A stretch of DNA of 64,000 nucleotides from Anodontia alba (GCA_964016985.1 OZ024830.1:57520104-57584103); one strand, 5' to 3'; shown: positions 50,170-63,414, counted from the first letter of the stretch. Notes: generated by a model from the letters alone, not told the origin. Translations and numbers: made by a program.

Positions 50170-53100
50170 TTTTCCAATAGGTTACCTTACATCAGCTAGC
50201 ATTGGCTTTCTCAACTCTACCATTCATGACGAAGGTCCGGAGACTTAATGCCCGCTGATGATGATGATAATAATGTAGTTGTGGTGATAATGGTATTGAT
50301 ATTTAAGTCATCAGTTTATTTGATATAATTGTAATGTTACTGAGACTAATGATGATTGATGTGTTAATGATGAGGATGGTATCTTTGTTATGTTTCTTTT
50401 CTCTCTGTATTTTATATGCATTAATTTTGCTTCTTTTCTTACAGCATACCTTTCTAATAGCATTTCTCAACTCTACCACTCATGACAAGGGTCTGGCGAT
50501 TTAACGCCCGTAAAGATTATTTGGTGTGTATCATAGGGTTTACAACCAGTGGCCACTATGATCTGGGAAGAGATTCTGAAAGCAAAGTTTATTACTATTA
50601 CTTTTATATTCAGCAGTTTTGCCTTTGTCTCTTATCTGCTCGACTGCATATCAACACTGATGTTAATGATGATGACTGCCATTATGATTGTAATTTGTTG
50701 ATGATGGTATTTCTAATGCAGCTGCTGCTGAGTTGAATTGTCTTCTGTCCTTTGCTAGGATTATGATGATGATTGCAGTGCTAACGTAAAGTAGATGACA
50801 ATAATGAGATTGGTAATAAAATGTTAAAGGTTTGACAAAATCATATACTTGTTGATTGTGTTGACTAAAGGTAGACATTCTTAATATTGTATGTTTAATG
50901 ATGATGATGTGTTGAATTATGGTTAACTATGGTTAGATTGCTTATTTACTTATGATTTTAGTATATACATATAACAATAACCTTGTTTAGTGACCTGTGA
51001 CTTCTGGTTTCAGTTTCTTATTTAACATAATACAGCTTGGAAATGGAAGCCTCATATCAGTGGACAAGGTTATATTTTCCTAAGGTGTAACATGTACTTG
51101 ACTTTGATAGAAATAGTACTGTAAGAGATGATGATGATGATGATGATATGGTTATAATGGTGTTGATGTTTAAGGCATCAGTTTATTTGACATAATTGCA
51201 ATTGTAATGTTACGGAGAGTGATGATGATAGATATGTTAATGATGAGGATGGTGTCTTTGTTATGCTTCTTTTCTCTCTGTTACATGTGCCTGAATTTTG
51301 ATTCTTGTTTCACAGCTTACCTTTCTGCTGGCATTTGCTTTCTCAACTCTACCACTCATGATGAGGTTTTGGAGATTTAATGCTGCTAGGATTGTTTGGT
51401 ATGTATCGTAGGAGTTATAGTGGGTGGCCACTATGTTCAGGGAAGAGATTCTGAATACAAAGCTTTTTATTACTACTTTTATATTTGTCAGTTTTGCTTA
51501 TGTCTCTGATCTGCCTGACTGCACATCAACACTGATGTTGATAATGATGACTGCCATTATGATTGCGACTTGTTGATTTTGGTAATTCTACTGCAGCTGT
51601 TACTGAGTTTGTTTGGAGTCTTCAGTCCTTTGCTAGGATTATGATGATGATTGCAGTGCTAACCTAATGTAGACAACAATAATGAGATTGGTAATGTTAA
51701 TGGTTGGTTTGACAAAACTTTTGATGAATCATATACTTGTTGATTATGTTGACTTCAGGTAGATGTTCTAAATATTTTATGTTAAATGATGATAATGATG
51801 ATGATGTATTGAATTAAGGTTTACCACACCTGATTACTTTTATAATGTTGGTGCAGATGATGATGAATATTATGATGAGGATCGGAGAGTTGATGATTTA
51901 AATACTTTAATTATGCTTCTTTGTCATCTGTTAGTACTTATATGCCATAAGAATTTACTATCTTTTACATCTTTTACACATTTCTTTCAGCAGTCATTGA
52001 CTTTCTCAACTCTACAGCCATGATGTGGTTCTGCCAATCTAATTGTGAGATTGCTTATTTATATATGATTTTATTATATACATATAACAAAAACCTTGTT
52101 TAGTGACCTGTGACTTTGGTTACAGCTGCTGAGTTTGTTTAGTGTCTTCAGTCCCTTGTTAGGATTATGATGATGATTGCAGTGGTAACCTAGAGTAGAT
52201 GACACTAATGAGATTGGTAATAACATTTACGGTTTGACAAAACTGTTGCTGAATCATGTACTTGTTGATTACGTTGACTAAAGGTAGACATTTTAAATAT
52301 TGTATGTTTAATGATGATGATGTGTTGAATTAAGGTTTACTACACCTGATTGCTTTTATAATGTTGGTGCAGATGATGATGTAGATTATGATGAGGATGG
52401 GAAAGATGATGTTGATGACGATTTAAATGCTTTAATTATGCTTCTTAGCCATCTGTTAGTACTTCATATGCCATAAGAATTGACTATATTTTACACATTT
52501 CTTTCAGCAATGATTGGCTTTCTCAACTCTACAGTCCTGATGTTGCTCTGCTAATCTAATGGTGAGATTGCTTATTTACATATGATTTTAGTATACACAT
52601 AAAACAATAACCTTATTTAGTGACCTGTGACTTTTGGTTTCAGTTTCTTATTTAACATAATACAGCTGGGAACCAGAAGCCTTATGTCAGCTGACAAGGT
52701 TATATTTTCCTAAGGTGTTACATGTACTTGACTTTGATAGTAGTATGATGATAATGATGATGATGATGATGATGTAGTTGTGGTTATAATGGTATTGATG
52801 TTTAAGGCATCAGTTTATTTGATATAATTGTGGTATCTTTGTTATGCTTCTTTTCTCTCTGTATTTTATATGCCTGAATTTTGCTTCTTTTTTTACAGCT
52901 TACCTTTCTGGTAGCAATTGCTTTCTGAACTCTACCACTCATGACGAGGGTCCAGGGATATAATGCCTGCAAGGATTGTTTGGTATGTATCATAGGGGTT
53001 ATAGTGGTCGGCCACTCTGATCAGTGAAGAGATTCTGAATACAATGCTTTTTATTATTAGTTTTATATTCAGCAGTTTTGCCTATGTCTCTTATCTGCTT

Positions 53101-55430
53101 GACTGCACCTCAATACATGTACTGATGTTGATAATGATAACTGCCATTATGATAGCAGTTTGTTGATGATGGTAATTCTGTTGGGCTGTTGCTGAGTTTG
53201 TTAGGAGTCTTCAGTCCTTTGCTAGGATTATGATGGTGATTGCAGTGGTAACTTAATGTAGATGACAATAATGAGATAGGTAATGTTAATGGTTTGACAA
53301 AACTGTTGATGAATCATATACTTGTTGATTATGTTGACTAAAGGTAGATGTTCTAAATATTTTATGTTAAATGATGATGATGATGATGTTGATGATGCTG
53401 ATGTATTGAATTAAGGTTTACTACACCTGATTACTTTTATAATGTTGGTGCAGATGATGATGTAGATTATGATGAGGATAGGAGAGATGATGTTTATGAT
53501 GATTTATATGCTTTAGTTATGCTTCTTTGCCATCTGTTAGTACTTATATGCCATAAGAATTTACTATCTTTTACACATTTCTTTCAGCAGTCATTGACAT
53601 TCTCAACTCTACAGTGTTGATGTGGCTCTGCCAATCTAATGGTGAGATTGCTAATTTATATATGATTTTATTATATACATATAACAATTACCTTGTTTAG
53701 TGACCTGTGACTTTGGTTACAGCTGCTGAGTTTGTTAAGTGTACTCAGTCCTTTGTTAGGATTATGATGATGACTGCAGTGGTAACCTAGAGTAGATGAC
53801 AATAATGAGGTTGGTAATAATGATTAAGTGCAGATGATGATGTAGATTATGATGAGGATGGGAAAGATGATGTTGATGATGATTTAAATACTTTAATTAT
53901 GCTTCTTTGCCATCTGGTAGTACTTCATATGACATAAGAATTGACTATCTCTTACACATTTCTTTCAGCAATCATTGGCTTTCTCAACTCTACAGTCCTG
54001 ATGTTGCTCTGCAATCTAATGTTGAGATTGCTTATTTACATATGATTTTAGTACATACATATAACAATAACCTTGTTTAGTGCCCTGTGGCTTCTGGTTT
54101 CAGTTTCTTATTAATATAATACAGCTGGGAACCAGAAGCCTTTTGTCAGCTGACAAGGTTATATTTTCATAAGGTGTTACATGTACATGTACTTGACATT
54201 GATAGTAGTATGATGATGATGATGATGATGTAGTTGTGGTTATAATGGTATTGATGTTTAAGGCATCAGTTTATTTGATATAATTGTGATATCTTTGTTA
54301 TGCTTCTTTTCTCTCTGTATTTTATATGCCTGAAATTTGCTTCTTTTTTTACAGCATTTGCTTTGTCAACTCTACCACACATAATGAGGATCCGGAGACA
54401 TAATACCCTCAAGGATTGTTTGGTATGTATCATAGGGGTTATAGCGGGTGGCCACTTTGATCAGGGAAGAGATTCTGAATACAAAGCTTTTTATTATTTG
54501 TTTTATATTCAGCAGTTTTGCCTATGACTCTGATCTGCTTGACTGCACATCAGTACTGATGTTTATAATGATAACTGCCATTATGATAGCAATTTGTTGA
54601 TGATGGTAATTCTACTGTGGCTGTTGCTGAGTTTGTTAGGAGTCTTCAGTCCTTTGCTAGGATTATGATGATGATTGCAGTGGTAACCTTATGTAGATGA
54701 CAATAATGAGATAGGTAATGTTAATGGTTTGACAAAACTGTTGATGATTCATACACTTGTTGATTATGTTGACTAAAGGTAGATGTTCTAAATATTTTAT
54801 GTTAAATGATGATGATGATGATGATGATGATGTGTTGAATTAAGGTTATCTACACCTGATTACTTTTATAATGTTGGTGCAGATGATGATGTAGATTATG
54901 ATGAGGATGGGAGAGATGATGATGATGATGATGATGATGAGGATTTAAATTCTTTAATTATGCTTCTTTGCCATCTGTTAGTACTTATATGCCATAAGAA
55001 TTTACTATCTTTTACACATTTCTTTCAGCAGTCATTGGCTTTCTCAACACTACAGTCTTGATGTGGCTCTGCCAATCTAATGGTGAGATTGCTAATTTAT
55101 ATATGATTTTACTATATACATATAACAATAACCTTGTTTAGTGACCTGTGACTTTGGTTACAGCTGCTGAGTTTGTTAAGTGTCCAGTCCTTTGCTAGGA
55201 TTATGATGATGATTGCAGTGCTAACCAGATGTAGATGACAATAAAGATTTTGGTAATGTTATTGGTTTGACCTTTCTGCTGGCATTTGCTTTCTCAAATT
55301 TATCTCTCATGATGAGGGTCTGGAGATTTAATGCGTGCAAAGATTATTTGGTGTCTGATTTAGGGGTTATAGCAGGTGGCCACTATGATCAGGGAAGAGA
55401 TTCTGAATGCAAAGCTTATTACTATTACTT
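50170..55430. repeat. GATGAT-rich complex tandem array, ~1.45 kb period
   Basis: The landmark gtggttataatggtattgat and atcagtttatttgatataat recurs near 50277, 51147, 52777 and 54235 (last spacing ~1,455). Others: ctttctcaactctaccactc, ggtggccactatgatcaggg, gtgacctgtgacttctggtt, and (gat)n runs near 51129, 52750, 53372, 54788 and 54912. Some units lack internal segments. Open frames such as 50482-50736, 54300-54527 and 55267-55539 are copies of the same unit and each breaks in different places. Confidence 0.85.
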
Positions 55431-55432
55431 AT

Positions 55433-57964
55433 TATGCCCCAAATTCAAAGAAGTTGGAGGGGCATATTGCTTCTGGGTTGTTCGTCCGTCCGTCCGTCCG
55501 TCACGCTTTTTGATGCATAGCATAACTTTAAAACCGTGAATGCTACTGTTTTGAAATTTCATATATGGATTCCTCATGAAAAAATAGCTGACACGTATTT
55601 TTTTTCTTGACAGGATTATGCCCCTTTTCTGAGTTATGGCCCTTTGAAAAAATATGGATGCAATCTTGTCAGCAAAATATCTCAAAAACTACTAAAGCTA
55701 GAGCCTTGAAACTTGATGAATAGACTGGTAGTGATGAGTAGACAACCTGATTAACTTTTGAAGAAATTTTAAAAAATACTTCTTGAGTTATGGCCCTTTG
55801 TAATTTTGGGCAATTTTACCTTGTCAGCAAAATATCTCAAACACTGTTAGAGCTAGAGCCTTGAAACTTAGTAAATGGATTTGTAGTGATGAGTAGATGA
55901 CCTGATTAACTTTTGAAGAAATTCTGAAAAATACTTCATGAGTTATGGCCCTTTGTAATTTTGGGCATTTTTATCTTGTCAGCAAAATATCTCAAAAACC
56001 GTTGGAGCTAGAGCCTTGAAACTTAATGAATAGACTGGTAGTGATGAGTAGACAACCTGATTAACTTTTGAAGAAATTTTGAAAAATGCCTTTTGAGTTA
56101 TGGCCCTTTGTAATTTTGGGCATTTTTACCTTGTCAGCAAAATATCTCAAAAACTGTTAGAGCTTGAGCCTTGAAACTTAGTAAATGGATTTGTAGTGAT
56201 GTGTAGATGACCTGATTAACTTTTGAAGAAATTCTGAAAAACACTTCATGAGTTATGGCCCTTTGTAATTTAGGGCATTTTTAACTTGTCAGCAAAATAT
56301 CTCAAAAACTATTGAAGCTAGAGCCTTGAAACTTGATGAATAGACTGGTAGTGATGAGTAGACAACCTGATACACTTTTGAAGAAATTTTGAAATATACT
56401 TCTTGAGTTATGCCCCTTTGTAATTTTAGGCATTTTTATCTTGTCAGCAAAATATCTCAAAAACTGTTAGAGCTAGAGCCTTGAAACTAAGTAAATGGAT
56501 TTGTAGTGACGAGTAGATGACCTGATTAATTTTTGAAGAAATTCTGAAAAATACTTCATGAGTTATGGCCCTTTGTAATTTTGGGCAATTTTACCTTGTC
56601 AGCAAAATATCTCAAAAACTGTTGGAACTAGAGCCTTGACACTTGATGAATAGACTGGTAGTGATGAGTAGACAACCTGATTAACTTTTGAAGAAATTTT
56701 GAAATATACTTCTTGAGTTATGCCCCTTTGTTATTTTGGGCATTTTTATCTTGTCAGCAAAATATCTCAAAAACTATTAGAGCTAGAGACTTGAAACTTG
56801 GTGAATTGATTGGTAATGATGAGTAGATGACCTGATTATTTTTTTTGTAAATTCTGAAAAATATTTCATAAGTAATGGCCCTTTGTAAATTTGGGCATGT
56901 TTCCCTTGTGAACAAAATATCTCAAAAACTATTGAAGCTGGAGCCTTGAAACTTGATGAATAGATTGGTAGCGATGAGTAGATGACCTGATTATGCCCCC
57001 AGTTTTGAATGAAATTGATGGGGCATATTATTTTGCCTTCATTTGTCCATCCGACTGTTTGTCCGTTCATCAAGCTTTTTTTGCGCATGCCATATCTTAA
57101 GAACCCTGCACGCTAGGGTTTTGAAATTTTATATTTGGGTCCCCAATGAAAAAATAGCCGACCCGTATTTTGTTTCTTGTCTAGCATGTTTATTTAAAGT
57201 TATGCCCCTTTGAAAAAAATCAGAATTAAATCTTGTGAGCAAGATATCTTGAAAAGTATTTAAGCTGGGTTCTTGAAATTCGATACAGTGAGTGGGAATG
57301 ATGTGTACATTACCCGATTATATTTTGAGAGAATTCCATGAAAATATTGATAAAGTTACGGCCCTTTGCAGTTCTGCTCATTTTGACCTTGTCAGCAAGA
57401 TTTCTCGAAAAGCACTTAAGCTAGGGTCTTGAAATATTATATGCTGATTGGAGATGATAAGGAGATTACCTGGTTTGTTTTTTAGGGAATTCCATGAAAA
57501 ATTGATGTAGTTATGGCCCTTTGTAGTTCTAGGCATTTTGATTTTTTCAGCAAGATATCTCAAAAAGTATTTAAGCTAGAGCCATGATATTTGGTATACT
57601 GATTGGGATTGAGGAGGAGATCACCTGATTAAATTTTGAACCAATTAAATGAAATGTTGGAGTTATGGCCCTTCGCAATTTCGGGCCATTTAATGTCGTT
57701 GCTTTATTGTGTATAGCATAAGTTTAGAACCATGTATGCTAATGTTTTGAAATTTCATGTTTTGATTCCTCATGAAAAAATAGGTGATCCATATTTTTTT
57801 CTTATCCCAATCATCTCCTATTTTAGAGTTATTTCCCTTTGATAAAATAACATTGAAATCATATATTTGTACTGTTGTTACCGTCATGGCTAAGCAGTGT
57901 TGGAGTCAAACAGTGTTAGAGTCAGGCAGTTGGGGGCATATTGTTTTACAAACACCAGCTCTAG
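55433..57964 (+). mobile_element. HINE-G, inserted in the GATGAT array
   Basis: 5' hairpin tatgccccaaattc...ggggcatat, then (gtcc)4, a unique lead, then core units of exactly 155 bp (agttatggccctttgtaatt). A second start (ttatgcccccag...ggggcatatt) at 56994 begins a related element with its own diverged core. It ends gttgggggcatattgtttta. Removing the block rejoins ttattactattactt with tatattcagcagttttgc, matching intact array units. Confidence 0.75.
55640..56990. repeat. 155 bp core array with alternating unit types (310 bp dimer)
   Basis: gagtta landmarks at 55785, 55940, 56095, 56250, 56405, 56560 and 56715 are all 155 apart. Units alternate between gtaaatggatttgtagtgat...acttcatgag and gaatagactggtagtgatga...acttcttgag. 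Confidence 0.95.
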
Positions 57965-59430
57965 TATATTCAGCAGTTTTGCATGTGTATTTGATCTGCC
58001 TGACTGCACGTCAACACTGATGTTGGCGATGATGAATGTCATTATGATTGTGATTTGTTGATGATGGTGATGCTTCTGCAGCTGCTGCTGAGTTTGTTTA
58101 GTGTCTTCAGTTCTTTTCTAGGATAATGATGAAGATTGCGGTGCTAACCAAATGTAGACAACAGTCAATGAGATTATTTATGTTTATGGTTTGACAATAC
58201 TGTTGATGAATTGTATACCTGTTGGTCATGTATAATTAAGGTAGACATTGTTCTTACTATTGCAAAAGATGATGATGATGCTGATGATGATGATGATGAT
58301 GAAGATGATGTTGTGCGGAATTATGAAATTACTACACCTGATTACTTTCATAATGTTGGTGCAGATGATAATGATGATGGGGTGTTGGTAATGATTTATA
58401 TGCTTTAATTATGCTTCTTTGTCATCAGTTGGTACTTTATTTGACATAAGGATTTACTACCTTTACAATGTTTTTTTCAGGTATCATTGGCTGACTCAAC
58501 TCCACAGTTTATGATAAGACTCTGCCAACCTTATGGTGAGATTGCTTATATTAATGATTTAATAATTATAAAAACACCCTTGTCTGGTATCCTATGACTT
58601 CTGGTTTGGTTTATTATTTGACAAAATACAGCTGGGATCCAGAGGACTCAGGTCATGGGACAAGGCATATTCTTTCCTACTGCAAGAAATGATGATGATG
58701 ATGATGATGTAGTTGTGCTTATAATAGTATTAATGTTTAAAGCATCAGTTTATTCGATGTAATTGCAATTGTAGTGTCACTGAGACTGATGATGATAGAT
58801 ATGTTACTTGACTATGAAATTGATTGTACTGTAAGTGATGATGATGATAATGATTACCACCTCAGTATCGATGATGATGATAATTATGATGATGATGATT
58901 AAAATGATTATCACTTTATTATCCTTGATGATGGTGTTGATGGCATTGCTGACCAGGTATTGAATATAATAGACATGTTTTGTAATGTTCATGGTTTAAC
59001 AATAGTGACAATGCAACTACTTTGTACTTATATGCTATTGATTATGATAATTATGGCATTGTTATTGCTGATGGTGATGTTGATGGTAATGATGTTACAG
59101 AAAGTGCTGATAGTTATGATTATTACATCAATACCAGTGATGATGATGATGACAATGCTGAATATGATGAAATATTGACTGTGGAGTGTGATAATTCTGT
59201 AAAAATTAACTCCAATAATAGATGGTTAAACAATAGTGTTTTGATATTATGATATTTGTTGAGTAGTAATTGATATTTCTTAATAATTCTGCAGTTAATT
59301 ACAGATGTCAGTACCTTTAAGATAATGATCATGATGCTGATGCTGCTGATGATTATGATGAAGACCTCAGTAATGACCATGTTGCCATTACTGTTGACAT
59401 CTGAAAATTTAACTGTTATTGGTAAGATGA
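57965..59430. repeat. GATGAT-rich array, continuation
   Basis: Array text resumes (gcctgactgcacgtcaacac), with (gat)n runs near 58266, 58690 and 58840 and increasingly simple gat/tga-rich sequence to about 59400. Open frames in 58804-59380 derive from this low complexity. Confidence 0.8.
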
Positions 59431-59442
59431 ACTTGATTTTTT

Positions 59443-61477
59443 ATCGCACCTGCTTGTAGCAGGGTGCGATATAGGCGTCCGATTTTCCGTCCGTCCGTCC
59501 GTCCGTCCGTCCGTCCGTCCGTCCATCTGTCAACATTTATATCGACGTTCGACATTTATGTCAAAGTTAGTATTCTAATCAACTACAAGACTAAACAACC
59601 ATCAAACCTTGCATGAAACATCTCCCTGACCTCCTGACTTTGCAACATAGGCGTCCGCTTTTCCGTTTGTCTGTCCATTTGTCCGTCCGTCTGTCAACAT
59701 TTATGTCGACGTTCGACATTTATGTCAAAGTTAGTATTTTAATCAACTACAAGACTAAACAACCATCAAACCTTGCATGAAACATCTCCCTGACCTCCTG
59801 ACTTTGCGACATAGGTGCCCACTTTTCCATTCGTCTGTCTGTTCGTCTGTCTGTCCGTCCGTCCGTCTCTTAACAGTTCTGTTATGTCGAAGTTCGACAT
59901 TTATGTCAAAGTTAGTATTCTAATCAACTACAAGACTAAACAGCCATCAAACCTTGTATGAAATATCTCCCTGGCCTCCTGACTTTGCAACATAGGTGCC
60001 CGCTTTTCCATTCGTCTGTCCGTTCGTCCGTCCGTCTGTCTCTTAACAGTTCTGTTATGTCGAAGTTCGACATTTACGTCAAAGTTAGTATTCTAATCAA
60101 CTACAATTCTACAACAACCATCATACCTTGCATGACACATCTCCCTGACCTCCTGACTTGGCAGATATGTTGACCCAGTGACCTTGACCTATATTTTGCG
60201 CTCCATTGACTTTGACACAATTTACGTTGACGTTCCAGATCTTCTCAACTATAAGGCGTACAACTACCAAACCTTGCATAGTGCTTCTCCTAGAGGTACA
60301 GACTTGGCAGGTACCTTGACCCGGTGACCTTGACCTATATTTTGCGCTCCAGTGACTTCGACATATTTTGCGTCGACATTCAATATCTCCTCAACTATAA
60401 GGCCTACAACCATCAAACCTTGCAAAGTGCTTCTCCTCAATGTACTGACTTAGCAGATACCTTGACCTGGTGACCTTGACCTATATTTTGGCTGCAGTGA
60501 CTTTAACATAATTTACGTCAACATTCCAGATCTCCTCAAGTGTAAGACCTCTAGCTACCAAACCTTGCATAGTGCTTCTCCAATATGTACTGACTTGGCA
60601 AGTATCTTGACCCGGTGACCTTGACCTATATTTTGCGCTCCAGTGCCTTTTACACATTTTACGTCAACGTTCAATATCTCCTCAACTATAAGGCCTACAA
60701 CCATCAAACCTTGCATAGTGCTTCTTCTCAATGTACAGACTCTGCAGGTACCTTGACTGGGTGACCTTGACCTATATTTCACGCTCCATTGACTTTTACA
60801 CCGTGTACGTCACCCTTCCATATGTCCTCAACTGTAAGGCCTTCAACCACCAAACCTTATATAGCACTTCTTCTCGATGTACTGACTCGACAGATACCTT
60901 GACCTGGTGACCTTGACCTATATTGTGCACTCCAGTGACTTTGACACATTTTATATTGATGTTCGGTATCTCCTCAAATATAAGATCTACAACCACTAAA
61001 CCTTGCATAGTGCTTCACCTCATTGCACTGGCTTGGCAGGTACCTTGACCCAGTGACCTTGACCTATATTTGACACATTTTACGTTGATGTTTGATAACT
61101 CCTCAACTATAAGGCCTACAACCACCATACCTTGCATTGTGCTTCTCCTTGATGTACTGAATTAGCAGGTACCTTGACCCGTGACCTTGACCTAAATTTC
61201 ATGCTCCAGTGACTTTTACACATTTTACGTCAATGTTCCATTATCATTGGGCTGTATGATACGAAAAGTCAGTGCTGAAGATATAGCCATTAGAGGGAAT
61301 GGGACTGGCCTGGAATGTATGTGCCCCACTTGGCACTTTGTCTACATTTTTTTCAACCCAGTTTTCCAAGTAAGCACTGCTAAGAATGAAATAAACTTAT
61401 TTAATAACCACATTCTGATTGTGGCTCCTGTGACTTTTGCGCCAGCAGGTGCGATGACGCCTTCCGCGGAATTCTTG
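59443..61477 (+). mobile_element. HINE-F copy 2, full length (2,035 bp)
   Basis: Same termini, same order and number of core units, and the same unique 3' part as copy 1; differences are scattered substitutions. The (gtcc)n microsatellite is slightly longer here (about 59487-59524). The 3' end ccgcggaattcttg is followed directly by host sequence tatatgtttaaaa. Confidence 0.85.
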
Positions 61478-61656
61478 TATATGTTTAAAAATATTGTTGA
61501 TGGAACTTGTACTGTACTGACTGGTAACAAGAATGAAGATAAGATATTTTTGTTGAACTTCATGATAATCTTTGATGATAGTGGTATACTATTGAACTCT
61601 TTGGTAACTCTTTTCTGGTTATAATGCATGGAATAGATCATTATATCACTGTAAAT
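61478..61656. other. Unassigned host sequence
   Basis: Short interval between HINE-F and SINE-A; no feature. Confidence 0.4.
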
Positions 61657-61943
61657 GGTGAGGGTGGTCGGGTGGTGCAAAGGTGTCATGTATCTTATGT
61701 CACCGGGGCATCCAGCTGATATTGGCTTACAGTTGGGCAAGGCCTGCTATCCTTGTAGCAGGTAAGGGTAGGGAGGTGATGTTTTTATGTCTTCTATTTA
61801 TTCACTTTCATTCCTGTTCCTCTTTCTTCCCTGTCCCTCTCTTTCATCTCCTGCTATCTCTTCTGTCTCTTTTCTCCCTTACTCTGGGAGACGACACAAA
61901 TGACCCACAAGGGTTGACGTGTCGTTAAACCCCAACACAATCA
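61657..61943 (+). mobile_element. SINE-A copy 3, full length
   Basis: Perfect 12 bp duplication atcactgtaaat (61645-61656; 61944-61955). Best-preserved head: ggtggtcgggtggtgcaaag. Confidence 0.9.
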
Positions 61944-61974
61944 ATCACTGTAAATAGTTCAATACAACTGGCTT

Positions 61975-62290
61975 TACTTGGTAGCATGTCTGTCTAAATG
62001 ATTAAGAGGTTGTGAGTATGATCCTAAACTGGGTCATAAGGAGGATTTTTCTAAAATTAGTCATATATTTAGTTTGGTACTCAGCGTTAAGAGGAAGTGC
62101 TAGGGTTAGTCACACCACTGTCTGTAAAATATGATTGCTGGTAGTATCATTTATCATTACAATGTCTGCATTATGATACAGCAGTGGGGGAGCACTGTAA
62201 AAGGGCATCAGTTCCCACCTTTAAATTCAGACACCATCACAATATGACTGAAAGGTTGTTGACAGTGATGTTATAAACTCAAACAAAAAC
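61975..62290 (+). mobile_element. SINE-D candidate, tRNA-like head
   Basis: cttggtagcatgtctgtcta (A-box-like) and aggttgtgagtatgatccta (B-box-like) are ~32 bp apart. It ends caccatcacaatatgactga, gttgttgacagtgatgttat(aa) with (caaa) tail. Only one reasonable copy in the window. Confidence 0.5.
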
Positions 62291-62753
62291 CTTGATGAAC
62301 AGGAGAGTACTCTATGTACAGTTGAAACTCAGTGGCTCGAACAGCCTTAGGACCATGAGAATTTGTTCAAGATATGATTTATTCATGCCACTGAGGGTTA
62401 ATCATAGTGCCAGGTCAGGAAGCAAATGGCGACAGTTTAAGGAAATCTTTTCCATCCTGCTCAATGATGGTATGTTGAGTGTGCTCGTTAGAATTGCCTC
62501 ACACAACATACAATACCATGACGAAGCGAAATCATTTCCCAAAATGTTTGTTTTCTGAAGCAATCAGAAGAATTTCGTGGTGACTTTAAAAGGAGTTTGA
62601 ATTAGCCAAGGTGAATGAGCCATCAGTTAGAGCTATTGTAGTTTGACTGCAGTATGCTTTTGTTTCTCCGTGTCAAGGGGACACCACACCTGCAGAAAAA
62701 AAGTTTTCCTCACTTGATATGAATTGCTTCTTAATAGGGTTGGGGGTACTGTT
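62291..62753. other. No gene or recognised repeat
   Basis: Contains an 88-codon plus-strand frame (62292-62558) without recognisable homology. Confidence 0.4.
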
Positions 62754-62761
62754 AAAAGAAA

Positions 62762-63069
62762 ACCGCCAGCCTGGGTGGCTCAGTTGGATGCACAGCCTAC
62801 TGGTGATCAGGAGGTTGTGGGTTCAACCCCCGCCGGGTTGGCAACATTCTTCCATGGAGATTGGTCATGAAATACTTTCTATGGTCATGCTCTCCCTTCT
62901 GCTGAGTCCAGAAGGGCAGTTGTCAGTTTCTTGCAAAAGATTGTGCACAGGGACTGGTTAACTGCTAGGAGGACTAAGCCTGTCCAGTAAATGTGTGGTT
63001 AGGTAAACTGACCACGCTCAACATGACCCATTGGGTTGTCTGGGCTGTAAAATCTTCACACAAACAAAC
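62762..63069 (+). mobile_element. SINE-B, full-length copy
   Basis: Flanked by aaaagaaa (62754-62761; 63070-63077). Best tRNA-like head of the family: A box TGGCTCAGTTGG, B box GGGTTCAACCC; tail (caaa)n. Confidence 0.9.
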
Positions 63070-63130
63070 AAAAGAAAGCATTTGGTTTTTGAGGGAGCAA
63101 ATGCTTTCATTCGAGAGAAGAACCCAATGA

Positions 63131-63306
63131 AAAGCATAGGTCTAGATAAGAGTTGGTATCAGGTAAACCCACAAAAACATATGCTGTGGGTATCATTGGA
63201 AGTGCCTCTCTGAGGTGCTTCTAATGAGTACCCACAGCATGTGTTTTCATAAAGAAATAAGAAAAATATCAATACCTTTGGCTAAGTTTCTTATCAAGAG
63301 CTGTTG
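63131..63306. mobile_element. P3 foldback MITE
   Basis: Ends ggtctagataagagttggta / tcttatcaagagctgttga; inner gctgtgggtatcattggaag / cttctaatgagtacccacag. Strong match to 14996-15187. Confidence 0.75.
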
Positions 63307-63367
63307 AAAACGGAAACAAATACTTTTTGGTCAGAATGATCTCCCTTGGAGGTATATCCATACATCT

Positions 63368-63412
63368 TAATGCTTAGCATGCTGGGTAAAAGTTCAGCAG
63401 ACAACAACATGG
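63368..63412. mobile_element. P4 terminus only
   Basis: ttaatgcttagcatgctggg taaaagttcagcagacaa, then truncated by the following HINE-like block. Confidence 0.6.
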
Positions 63413-63414
63413 AA

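Noticed and set aside
50482..55539. Recurring peptide (RVWRFNA.KD.LV...GHYDQGRDSE) as a tandem gene family
   Set aside because: Each occurrence is disrupted at different places, flanking sequence is equally similar, and no start or consistent splice structure is seen. The exon-like cassettes are kept as a finding only.
58804..59380. Open frames in GAT-rich sequence
   Set aside because: Repeating gat/tga triplets give Asp-, Ile- or Met-rich frames by chance on both strands.
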